A DNA stretch of 15,154 nucleotides from Desulfobacteraceae bacterium (GTDB lineage: Bacteria > Desulfobacterota > DSM-4660 > Desulfatiglandales > B25-G16): contig JAPVWE010000007.1 of the NCBI GenBank assembly GCA_028572035.1, positions 1 to 15,154 of the forward strand, written 5' to 3'. The translations under genes and the position numbers were made by a program. A model generated the notes under the pieces. The model saw only the letters and a program-made list of their open reading frames with translations. It was not told the DNA's origin and made no database searches. Positions 1-7,076 of the stretch are shown one piece after another; the stretch's first letter is position 1; the number at the start of each line of letters is the position of its first letter.

Positions 1-207
1 CCTCTACCCTCATACCTCTAACATTGCTAATTCAAGTTCATCAGAAAATGACCCTCTCTTCTGCCTTAAGCAACTGAGACAATAAAGGCAAAAAGACGCA
101 CCAATGCAACACTGGAATAAGGGTTTTGAAAAAATGATAAATAAGTTAAAGAACCTTCAGCAAACAAGTGTTTGGAACTGTTTCCGCCATGCGGACTTGA
201 ATCTAAA

Positions 208-291
208 ATGAATAAAGATCAGGTAACATGTTTTCAATCTTGGTTTGATGATTACGTGTCTACCTTTTACTCTCAAGGACAGGACCAATAA
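208..291 (+). pseudogene. Possible N-terminal remnant of an HD-domain protein
   Basis: An ATG at 208 opens a 27-codon frame that ends in TAA at 289-291. The peptide contains the stretch WFDDYVSTFYS, which resembles the first residues of some bacterial HD-superfamily phosphohydrolases, where a WFDDYV..F segment precedes the HD domain. After the stop no frame continues into a recognisable HD motif; the sequence instead runs into the start of ribF 25 bases later. There is no clear ribosome binding site. I read this as the scar of a truncated gene. It could also be a chance or genuine short peptide. The resemblance is recalled, not searched. Confidence 0.3.
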
Positions 292-316
292 GGCTCAAGA
301 AAGGCGTCTCAATTTT

Positions 317-1258
317 ATGACCACTATTTATACTCTCAATAATCTCCCTGAAGATATTAAAAACCCTGTAGTTACCATAGGGAACTTTGATGGAGTTCAC
401 TGGGCACATCAGGCTATTTTTAGAAAGGTTATGGAGAGGGCCAAGAATCTAAATGGAACATCTATGGTGATCACCTTTGAGCCTCATCCTATGAAGGTAA
501 TGTCTCCCAAGAAGGTAAAACCACTCATAACCCTGTTAGAGCAAAAAAAAGAGCTGGTAATTAACCAAGGGATCGATATTCTTCTCCTAATAAGGTTTAC
601 TTTAAAATTTGCTGCTATTTCCGCCAGAGATTTTGTCCAAAATATCTTAGTGGATCATTTAGGTATTAAAGAGATAGTAGTCGGCTACGATTATGTGTTT
701 GGCCATAAGAGAGAAGGCAATATCAACCTTTTAAAGGAAATGGGCAGACAATTCAATTTTAGGGTCCATCAAGTGGGGCCTGTTTACGTGGAAAAGCTAT
801 TGGTGTCTAGCACATCAATTCGTAACCTTATTACGGAGGGGAATGTATCTGAGGCAAAACGATTGCTTGGAAGGAATTACCAGATTAGAGGAGAGGTAAT
901 TAGAGGTAGCAATAGGGGTGGGCCTTTATTAGGCTTCCCTACAGCTAATCTGAAGTTGGTTGATGAGCTTATACCAAAGGAAGGTGTATATGTTGTTACT
1001 GTGGATTTAAAGGGCAAGATCTATCAAGGATTGACTAACATAGGCTACAATCCAACATTTAAGGATAAAACCTTGTCGGTTGAGACCCATATTTTTGATT
1101 TACCCGCTAATATATTAAAGCAAAGGATCAAGGTCAATTTCCTTTCCCGCTTGCGGGACGAGATAACCTTTGCCAGCGCTAAAGAGCTTTCTCAACAGAT
1201 CAGCCGAGATATTAAGCAGGCCAAAGATTTTTTTCAGAAAGAAAAAAACAGACTATGA
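317..1258 (+). CDS. ribF: Bifunctional riboflavin kinase / FAD synthetase RibF
   Basis: RibF phosphorylates riboflavin to FMN and adenylylates FMN to FAD in the cytoplasm. The ATG at 317 (313 codons) is preferred because MTTIYTLNNLP is where the family normally begins; an in-frame ATG at 245 would add 24 unrelated residues. The N-terminal FMN adenylyltransferase half shows TIGNFDGVH near residue 20-28, and SSTSIRN near residue 165-171. The C-terminal riboflavin kinase half shows LGFPTAN and the catalytic Glu in SVETHIFD. The length matches the usual 300-320 aa. One oddity: the HxGH nucleotidyltransferase motif reads HWAH, with alanine for glycine (CAC TGG GCA CAT). The stop overlaps the start of the next gene (ATGA), implying translational coupling. 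No FMN riboswitch is apparent upstream. Confidence 0.93.
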   Translation: MTTIYTLNNLPEDIKNPVVTIGNFDGVHWAHQAIFRKVMERAKNLNGTSMVITFEPHPMKVMSPKKVKPLITLLEQKKELVINQGIDILLLIRFTLKFAAISARDFVQNILVDHLGIKEIVVGYDYVFGHKREGNINLLKEMGRQFNFRVHQVGPVYVEKLLVSSTSIRNLITEGNVSEAKRLLGRNYQIRGEVIRGSNRGGPLLGFPTANLKLVDELIPKEGVYVVTVDLKGKIYQGLTNIGYNPTFKDKTLSVETHIFDLPANILKQRIKVNFLSRLRDEITFASAKELSQQISRDIKQAKDFFQKEKNRL

Positions 1259-2277
1259 ACCGGAAATTCTGGTTAGGAGTTTTAATCAGTTGTGCTTTTT
1301 TATATTTTGCGTTCCGTAATGTTGATGTAGGGCTCATTTTTCTCTCCATTAAATCAACCAGTCTTCCTCTTCTTATTCCGGTTGTCATGTTAACCGTCCT
1401 TTTCTATCTAATCAGGGCCCTAAGATGGTTTCACCTCATGGAGCCAATAAAGAAAATAGGTCTATCTAACCTGTTTTCTTCTACAGTTATAGGTTTTGCT
1501 GCCAACTGCGTCCTTCCAGCCCGGTTGGGTGAATTCATAAGAGCCGATTACATTGGACGCATGGAAAGAATCAGTAAGAGCTCCTCATTGGCAACCATTG
1601 TTATTGAAAGACTCTTCGATGTCTTCACCATTCTTCTGATATTTCTGTTCGTTATCCTGTCTACCAATTTTCCTTCCGAATGGGAATCAATAGGGAAGGC
1701 CCTAAAAACAGGAGGGCTCCTTTTGTTTATTATCTTTATAATGTCAATCCTCCTTCTCATAGGCCTCAAGGAAAAGACACAAACCTTTCTCAATATAGCT
1801 GACAAGGTATGCTTCTTTTTACCGAGGAAAATAAAACAAAAAATTGTTGATATCCTCAAAGACTTCAGCAAAGGGCTTGTGCTTGTTAAAGGCCCATTCC
1901 AGCTTTTAGCGGTAATATTCTACTCACTCATTCTCTGGTCTCTTACCGTATTTCAGATATATGTCGTCGGTCTTTCCATGGGGCTGTCCTTACCTTTCTG
2001 GGCCCCCTTTCTTATCACGGTACTACTGTGCTTTAGCGTCGCAATACCCTCGGCCCCTGGCTATATCGGAACATTTCACCTGGCGTGTCAATATGGACTA
2101 ATCTTCTATGGTTTCAGCAAGGAAAAGGCCCTATCAATGGCAATCGTCCTTCATGCTGCGGGATTCATTCCTACTGTTATTCTTGGATTAACAGTCTTCT
2201 TGCTTCACCATATCTCATTGCGTAACCTTACCAATGTAAGAATACCCCTTAGAAAAGAAAATGAGCTGGAGATGTAA
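1255..2277 (+). CDS. UPF0104 / lysylphosphatidylglycerol synthase TM-region family membrane protein
   Basis: A 340-aa polytopic inner-membrane protein with about seven to eight hydrophobic segments, the last near residues 290-318. It matches the flippase-like family that includes YbhN, AglD and the membrane half of MprF. Family-type features are the NCVLPARLGEFIRADYIGR block near residues 83-101 and PSAPGYIGTFH near residues 265-275. It lacks the C-terminal aminoacyl-transferase domain of MprF, so lysine transfer is unlikely; lipid or polyprenol-linked substrate translocation is the usual family guess. The ATG overlaps the ribF TGA by four bases (ATGA), so the two are probably co-translated although their functions have no obvious link. 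A small hairpin with seven T residues follows the stop by 17 bases. Confidence 0.85.
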   Translation: MNRKFWLGVLISCAFLYFAFRNVDVGLIFLSIKSTSLPLLIPVVMLTVLFYLIRALRWFHLMEPIKKIGLSNLFSSTVIGFAANCVLPARLGEFIRADYIGRMERISKSSSLATIVIERLFDVFTILLIFLFVILSTNFPSEWESIGKALKTGGLLLFIIFIMSILLLIGLKEKTQTFLNIADKVCFFLPRKIKQKIVDILKDFSKGLVLVKGPFQLLAVIFYSLILWSLTVFQIYVVGLSMGLSLPFWAPFLITVLLCFSVAIPSAPGYIGTFHLACQYGLIFYGFSKEKALSMAIVLHAAGFIPTVILGLTVFLLHHISLRNLTNVRIPLRKENELEM

Positions 2278-2282
2278 ATTTG

Positions 2283-2312
2283 TATCTTGATTGTATGGGA
2301 AATCCCATTTTT
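2283..2312 (+). repeat. 30-base dispersed repeat, copy A, just after a stop codon
   Basis: Bases 2283-2312 match the reverse complement of 10162-10191 at 29 of 30 positions; the single difference is G at 2297 against A in the other copy. This copy begins 5 bases after the stop of the membrane-protein gene. Copy B lies 7 bases after the stop of the last gene of the reductase operon, in the same orientation relative to its gene. The 3' half contains GGGAAATCCC followed by T residues. The flanking sequences do not align. Confidence 0.85.
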
Positions 2313-2314
2313 TT
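2295..2314 (+). terminator. Short terminator-like hairpin after the ribF operon
   Basis: ATGGG (2295-2299) can pair with CCCAT (2304-2308) around the loop AAAT, followed by an uninterrupted run of seven T residues (2308-2314). The stem is short with only three G:C pairs, so it would be a weak intrinsic terminator. Its position right after the ribF and membrane-protein genes fits that role. It is part of the 30-base repeat. Confidence 0.4.
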
Positions 2315-2367
2315 GATAATATAACTATGTCAGATTGTTTGCTATTTAAAGACGACCCAAAAGAATC

Positions 2368-2396
2368 ACCCTAACGTAGGGTCCGCCGGAGGCGGA
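2368..2396. repeat. Two adjacent perfect small inverted repeats
   Basis: ACCCTA (2368-2373) and TAGGGT (2377-2382) are perfect inverted arms around ACG. Directly abutting, TCCGCC (2382-2387) and GGCGGA (2391-2396) are perfect arms around GGA. The two dyads share base 2382. The second is GC-rich and would form a stable hairpin on either strand. No T-tract follows, so this is not an obvious terminator; a REP-like intergenic element is a reasonable alternative. Confidence 0.6.
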
Positions 2397-2515
2397 TGGG
2401 TTGCCGAGAAATATCTATTACGAAGGAATACCCTTCTAACTTGACTAATAATATTGTCTATGTGGTATCAAAATGCACCAGTCAAGATAAGGGACAAAAT
2501 AGAGGACGTGATACA

Positions 2516-2839
2516 GTGACAATCCGGATTGAACTTATTCCAACAGTATCTCACTGTATTGAGACTGTAGCCAAAAGGGAATACTGGAGAAGTGTAGATG
2601 AATATCTTAAAAAAAGAAAGGAGGATAAGGAACTTGAGGAAAAAATAGAGCTTCTCAGATCCTTTCTCGAGACAGAAGACTTTGGTATTCTCAGAAGACA
2701 ATCGGAAAAGCACCTTATGAATGGAGAACAGGTAAAGTTCACCCTCTCCATTAGAAATGGGAAACAGGCGCATGAAATGACAGTGGAAAAAACATACAAG
2801 GGAAAAAATGAATGCAATATAAAACAATCTTGTAATTAA
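2516..2839 (+). CDS. Unrecognised small cytoplasmic protein, ~107 aa
   Basis: I do not recognise this gene. The open frame extends back to an ATG at 2396, but the GTG at 2516 is preferred. It has GAGG about ten bases upstream, and the residues before it (rich in Ser, Thr and Asn, and running out of the hairpin at 2382-2396) do not look conserved. The predicted product is 107 aa, starts TIRIELIPTVSHCIETVAKR, is charged and mostly helical (a Lys/Glu-rich segment YLKKRKEDKELEEKIELL around residues 30-48), and has no signal peptide or membrane segment. Codon use and the 45-base gap to apbE on the same strand suggest a real gene, perhaps co-transcribed with apbE. No function is assigned. An antisense frame here has poor coding character and was left out. 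Confidence 0.5.
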   Translation: MTIRIELIPTVSHCIETVAKREYWRSVDEYLKKRKEDKELEEKIELLRSFLETEDFGILRRQSEKHLMNGEQVKFTLSIRNGKQAHEMTVEKTYKGKNECNIKQSCN

Positions 2840-2884
2840 TCGAGTCAAGTGATATAGACAAAAAGAATTTTTCTGGGGGATACA

Positions 2885-3946
2885 ATGATCAAAGAATCCT
2901 GCCAATTAGTGGAGCATGGATATATAAACAGGAGAGACTTCCTAAAGATTTCCGGCATAGCTGGGCTTGGCCTGGCAACGTGCCCTATAGGGGCCCCATT
3001 AGCCGAGGCGGTAAAGTTTGACAGAAAATTGTATAAGGTCTCAAGGTCCAGAATAGGCATGGGGGCCATAGTTTCTATGACTGTTTTTGATCCCTCCAGA
3101 GACCGTGCAGAGGAGGCCATGTCTATAGCCTTTGAAGAGATAGAAAGACTGGCCAAACTGATGAGCAGGTATGATCCTAGTACACCTGTGGCTCAGCTGA
3201 ACCGCGACGGATTTCTCAAGGAGGCTCCTCCTGAACTTCTCTTTCTGATTAAGAAATCCATGCACTACCACCAAATTAGTAATGACCTTTTTGATATCAC
3301 AGTGAAACCACTCTTGGATCTATTCGTCAAATCCTATAGAGATCCAAAAAAGGCTCTGCCAAGTGAGCAAAAGATCACTGAACTCTTGGAGCTTGTTGAT
3401 GCCGAACTAATTTATCTTAATGGAAAGACCATAGAATTTAAGAAAGATGGTATGGGAATTACTCTGGATGGTATTGCCAAAGGCTTTATTGTGGATAAGG
3501 CGGCTGAAAAATTGATGCTGAAAGGTGTAAACCATGGCCTTATAAACGCAGGGGGGGACATCAGGACTATAGGTGACAAAGGGAATAACAAGCCCTGGAA
3601 GATAGTCATCGAAGATCCCTTAAAGAACAAGGATTACCCTGACATGGTCGCTATCACAAACAGATCTATTGCCACCTCTGGCAACTACGAGGTATTCTTT
3701 GACCAGGAGAAGATCTTTCATCATATTGTCAATCCCAAGACCGGATCATCACCCTTAATTAATGCAAGCGTTTCGGTTCAGGCTCCAACGGCCATGGAGG
3801 CTGATGCCCTTTCAACCACACTCTTCATCCTTGACCCAGTTCGGGGGACGAGATTAATAGATTCGCTTCCCTGCTTTCAAAGCCTGATAGTTACACGGAA
3901 TAGGAAAAAGATCAAATCTAGTAGATGGCAGGGTATCAGAATATAA
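2885..3946 (+). CDS. apbE: Tat-exported FAD:protein FMN transferase ApbE
   Basis: ApbE transfers FMN from FAD to a Thr or Ser of partner proteins outside the cytoplasm, for example flavoproteins of the Rnf/Nqr or related electron-transport complexes. The 353-aa product begins with a twin-arginine signal, RRDFLKISG near residues 17-25, then a hydrophobic stretch ending near residue 42 (PLAEA). Family motifs follow: GMGAIVSMTVFD near 59-70, LDGIAKGFIVDKA near 194-206, INAGGDIRTIG near 221-231, HHIVNPKTG near 280-288, and a Mg-site-type segment TAMEADALSTTLF near 302-314. GGGGGA lies upstream of the ATG at 2885. The leader contains LATC, an imperfect lipobox, so anchoring as a lipoprotein is possible but doubtful. 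No candidate FMN-acceptor protein is visible in the window. The stop lies 11 bases inside the convergent hflX gene. Confidence 0.92.
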   Translation: MIKESCQLVEHGYINRRDFLKISGIAGLGLATCPIGAPLAEAVKFDRKLYKVSRSRIGMGAIVSMTVFDPSRDRAEEAMSIAFEEIERLAKLMSRYDPSTPVAQLNRDGFLKEAPPELLFLIKKSMHYHQISNDLFDITVKPLLDLFVKSYRDPKKALPSEQKITELLELVDAELIYLNGKTIEFKKDGMGITLDGIAKGFIVDKAAEKLMLKGVNHGLINAGGDIRTIGDKGNNKPWKIVIEDPLKNKDYPDMVAITNRSIATSGNYEVFFDQEKIFHHIVNPKTGSSPLINASVSVQAPTAMEADALSTTLFILDPVRGTRLIDSLPCFQSLIVTRNRKKIKSSRWQGIRI

Positions 3947-5366
3947 TATCTTCCATTGCCTTTCTCAGCCCTGACAGGGTAATTGGATTTAGAGCCGAAA
4001 TTGGGATTCCACCAAGCCTCTCGGCAAGATGAGCTGTCTGAGTCTTATTCATCCTGTCGCTTTTGTTTAGAACCAAAATAGTGGGGATCTCAGTCAGATC
4101 AAGGCTATTCAAGGTCTTTTTTGCTGATTCTATCTGGTCTTCCAATCTTGAATTGCTGATATCTGCTACATGGAGGAGAAGGTCTGCCTCATGAAGTTCC
4201 TCAAGGGTTGCGGCAAAGGCCTCCAGAAGATCCCCTGGTAAATCCCTGATAAATCCCACGGTATCGGTAACAATAACCTCTCCTTCCTTTAGCCTGAGGC
4301 GGCGGCTTGTAGGATCCAGTGTGACAAAAAGCCTGTCCCCTACCCTTACGTGACTTCTTGTGAGGGTATTGAGAAGTGTTGATTTTCCCGCATTTGTATA
4401 CCCAACAATTGAGATTACCGGAAAACCCATACTTCTTCTCCTTTTTCTCCTCTCTTTCCTCTGTTTTTTGATTTCCCTTAACTCTTTGTTTAATAGAATA
4501 ATTCTATCCCTTACCCTCCTCCTATTAATCTCCAGCTTGGTCTCCCCAGGACCTCGACCACCTATCCCACCGGTGAGTCTTGACATGGCTGTATTCTTGG
4601 TAATTAACCTAGGTAGAAGATACCGCAATTGAGCAAGCTCTACCTGTATCTTTCCTTCTCTGGTGATTGCCCCGCTGGCAAATATATCCAATATTAACTG
4701 GTTCCTATCAATTATCTTCGTTTCTGTGTAATCTGTCAGAACCCTAACTTGTGCAGGAGTTAGCTCACCATCGAAGATTAAAAGGTTGGCCCCTGCCTGA
4801 AGAGAACGTACAACTAACTCACTTAGCTTTCCCTTTCCTAAGAGAAAACGGGAATTCCCTTCTGTTTTCCTCTGGATAATAGAATCCACAACCAAGAGAT
4901 TACTTGTTATGGCCAGCTCTTTTAATTCTTCAAGCGATTCCTCGGTCTCTTTTTTCGAGGCCCTTATCACACTAACGAGGACAGCCCTTTCCTTTTCTTC
5001 CATACCAAGGCTTGTCCCTGTTTTGGCAAGTTCGGTTTCAAGGTCTCTTATAAATTCCGAGAAATTAAGATCCAGCCTGCCAATATCAGGCACATGCTCT
5101 ACAATCCATGACTGTCCTGAATTATTCCTGGGAACCAGATGAGCATAATATAGATCAGCTGGAATCCCTTTACTGTTAATGTCAAGGCACAACATCAAAT
5201 CCAGCTTGAGGAGAGCCAGATCCATTAAGTCCTCGTGACTTAATGGCTCTCCATGAAGGTGGGTGTGGATACACCTGAGACCTTTCAGTCTCCCAATCCC
5301 GGATCTGAACCGGGCTAGATCAGGGATAAGGATACTGTGGTCGCTGCCCACGACCACATATTCCAC
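3936..5366 (-). CDS. hflX: Ribosome-associated GTPase HflX (long form)
   Basis: HflX is a GTPase that binds the 50S subunit and splits stalled or hibernating ribosomes. From the GTG at 5366 the product is 476 aa. The HflX N-domain occupies roughly residues 125-280, with LTPAQVRVL, GGRGPGETKLE and a basic helical linker (KKQRKERRKRRRS near 300-312). The G domain follows: GYTNAGKST (G1, 322-330), TLDPTSRR (G2, near 349-356), DTVGF (G3, 368-372) and NKSD (G4, 434-437). About 125 residues precede the E. coli-type start, as in long-form HflX of anaerobes. The GTG has a strong ribosome site (GGAGG, six bases upstream). However, the same frame stays open and HflX-like for 61 more codons to 5549 (listed separately), so the true N-terminus is uncertain. 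It lies downstream of dnaB and converges on apbE with an 11-base overlap. Confidence 0.92.
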   Translation of the reverse strand: MEYVVVGSDHSILIPDLARFRSGIGRLKGLRCIHTHLHGEPLSHEDLMDLALLKLDLMLCLDINSKGIPADLYYAHLVPRNNSGQSWIVEHVPDIGRLDLNFSEFIRDLETELAKTGTSLGMEEKERAVLVSVIRASKKETEESLEELKELAITSNLLVVDSIIQRKTEGNSRFLLGKGKLSELVVRSLQAGANLLIFDGELTPAQVRVLTDYTETKIIDRNQLILDIFASGAITREGKIQVELAQLRYLLPRLITKNTAMSRLTGGIGGRGPGETKLEINRRRVRDRIILLNKELREIKKQRKERRKRRRSMGFPVISIVGYTNAGKSTLLNTLTRSHVRVGDRLFVTLDPTSRRLRLKEGEVIVTDTVGFIRDLPGDLLEAFAATLEELHEADLLLHVADISNSRLEDQIESAKKTLNSLDLTEIPTILVLNKSDRMNKTQTAHLAERLGGIPISALNPITLSGLRKAMEDIIF

Positions 5367-5549
5367 ATCCCCCCTCCTTCCTATTAGGAGGGCTACCTGT
5401 CTCTTGATTTCGGAAGAGATCTCCGCTAATCGGCGTGCTATCTCACGAGAGACTGCCTCGCCCTCGGAGATGCGTTGTCTATAGATTTTTTGGAGTTTAC
5501 TTAAATGGCTGGCCTTGAGACCACCTGTTTTGCCATATATCTTCTCTAT
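5367..5549 (-). other. hflX: In-frame N-terminal extension of hflX with an apparent ATA start
   Basis: Reading hflX upstream of the GTG at 5366, the frame stays open to a TGA at 5558-5560. The translation contains EKIYGKTGGLK, then a helical SHLSKLQKIYRQR segment, and ends RQVALLIGRRGDVEYVVVG running straight into the annotated protein. This matches the layout I expect at the N-terminus of long-form HflX proteins. There is no ATG, GTG or TTG in the 61 codons. An ATA at 5549 sits exactly where the family Met would be (before EKIYG), with TGAGG seven bases upstream. Either AUA initiates, the ATG has been lost to mutation or sequencing error, or the short form from 5366 is the product. Confidence 0.6.
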
Positions 5550-5572
5550 GGCTATGCCTCAAGTTTTAGTAA

Positions 5573-5668
5573 ACCCTGTTAGAAGACTTAATGAGGCTTC
5601 AAACCGTCCTCAAACCTATTGGTTCTTGCCCCCGGCCATAAATGGCGAGGCTATCTTTCTAACAGGGT
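5573..5668. repeat. MITE-like element with perfect 12-base terminal inverted repeats
   Basis: ACCCTGTTAGAA (5573-5584) and TTCTAACAGGGT (5657-5668) are perfect inverted repeats bounding a 96-base segment. A smaller dyad, GCCAT-AA-ATGGC, lies inside around 5634-5645. TAAAC occurs at both ends, partly overlapping the repeats. The segment fills most of the gap between dnaB and hflX and holds no reading frame. It could be a miniature inverted-repeat element or a long RNA hairpin in the dnaB-hflX transcript. No clean target-site duplication is visible. Confidence 0.6.
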
Positions 5669-5707
5669 AAACGATGGATAAAAGTGTCCGCCTTTGGTGG
5701 CATTAGA

Positions 5708-7072
5708 TTACCCTGCTACGGATTCATCTCTATAGTAGTTTTCAAATTTTGTGTATTTTTCCCTAAATGTCAAATTAACCTTGCCGATGGGGCCGTTCCT
5801 GTGTTTGGCAATAATGAGCTCCGCCTTCCCCTTGTTTTCCTCTGTCAGATTATACAGTTCTTCCCTGTAAATAAACACGATAAGGTCTGCATCCTGCTCT
5901 AGAGCGCCTGATTCCCTCAAATCGGCCAATAGTGGTCTCTTATTGGGCCTGTCCTCAACCTTTCTGTTCAACTGGGAAACACCCACAACAGGGATGTCCA
6001 AATCCTTTGCAAGGGCCTTCAAAGACCTTGATATATCAGAAATCTCCAGCTGTCTTGATTCAACTGACTTCTTGCTCTGCATTAATTGAAGATAGTCAAT
6101 AATCACTAGGGATATGTCATATTTTTTCTTCAATCTCCTGGCCTTAGCCTTCATCTCCAAGCCAGACAAACCGGATGAATCATCAATATAGATGGGTAAT
6201 TCTGAGAGTCTATTGGCCGACTCTGTCAAACGAAGGTAGTCATCATCCTGCAGAGCCCCCTTCCTTAATTTCCATGCATCTATCATAGCGTCCAATCCCA
6301 ATAGCCTGATGCCAAGTTGGAGTCTTGACATCTCAAGGGAGAATACAGCTACACCTGCCTTTTCCTCCAGTGCAGCATTATATGCAATATTTAAGGCCAA
6401 TGCTGTCTTACCCATGCTTGGACGACCGGCAATAATAATAAAATCAGAAGATTGAAGGCCAGACGTAAGATTGTCAAAATCGGTAAATCCGGTCGAAATG
6501 CCTGTAATGTTGCTCCCCGTAGTGGTTTCTATTTTCTTGAAGCTCTCCTTGACCACTTCATTAAGTGGGAAGAATTTTTGACCTATATTCCTCTCGGCTA
6601 TCTCAAATATGGACTGCTCAGCCAAATCAAGGATCTCTTCCGTATCATTAGCAGACTGGAAACAAACTTCAGAGATATGGGAACACTGGCTTATCAAGCT
6701 TCTCCTCGTAGATAAGTCTTTAACAATTTCCGCATGATACATTATTCCAGCAGAAGTCGATGTTGCCTCTGCCAGGGAGGTCAAATAATCTATTCCTCCC
6801 ACCTTACCCAAGACCCCGTTCTCCTTCAACACCTGGGAAAGCGTTATCAGATCAACCGGATCATCCCTATTGTATAAGGCAAGCATCCCTTCAAATATGA
6901 GGGCATGGGCTTCTCTGTAAAAATCCTCACCAGACAGAATATCAATAACCTGATTGAGTGCATCATTATTAATCAATATCCCACCCAATATAGCCTGCTC
7001 AGCCTCCAGATTATGCGGGGGGACCTTATAGGTGGAATAAGCTATATCTTCTTTCTTCTTAGGTATAGCCAT
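5708..7072 (-). CDS. dnaB: Replicative DNA helicase DnaB
   Basis: DnaB is the hexameric helicase that unwinds DNA at the replication fork and loads primase. The 454-aa product begins at the ATG at 7072 (MAIPKKK), five bases past the rplI stop; an upstream TTG-type start at 7105 would lie inside rplI and add basic residues that are not family-like. The N-terminal primase-interacting domain starts at VPPHNLEAEQAILGG (near residue 17). The RecA-like domain has the P-loop AGRPSMGKTALALNIA (near 205-220), Walker B VIIDYLQLM (near 315-323), and the DLRESGALEQDADLI segment (near 373-387). The length is normal and no intein is present. It follows rplI closely and is probably co-transcribed with it. 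Confidence 0.96.
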   Translation of the reverse strand: MAIPKKKEDIAYSTYKVPPHNLEAEQAILGGILINNDALNQVIDILSGEDFYREAHALIFEGMLALYNRDDPVDLITLSQVLKENGVLGKVGGIDYLTSLAEATSTSAGIMYHAEIVKDLSTRRSLISQCSHISEVCFQSANDTEEILDLAEQSIFEIAERNIGQKFFPLNEVVKESFKKIETTTGSNITGISTGFTDFDNLTSGLQSSDFIIIAGRPSMGKTALALNIAYNAALEEKAGVAVFSLEMSRLQLGIRLLGLDAMIDAWKLRKGALQDDDYLRLTESANRLSELPIYIDDSSGLSGLEMKAKARRLKKKYDISLVIIDYLQLMQSKKSVESRQLEISDISRSLKALAKDLDIPVVGVSQLNRKVEDRPNKRPLLADLRESGALEQDADLIVFIYREELYNLTEENKGKAELIIAKHRNGPIGKVNLTFREKYTKFENYYRDESVAG

Positions 7073-7076
7073 CTTC

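Noticed and set aside
245..316. N-terminal extension of RibF from ATG 245
   Set aside because: The 24 residues are not RibF-like and overlap the HD-like remnant in another frame.
1..316. FMN riboswitch upstream of ribF
   Set aside because: No conserved RFN-type helices or boxes could be recognised by eye.
2468..2905. Minus-strand reading frame opposite the small plus-strand gene
   Set aside because: Its composition (many Phe, Cys and Ser) is that of an antisense shadow, and it has no ribosome site or recognisable domain.
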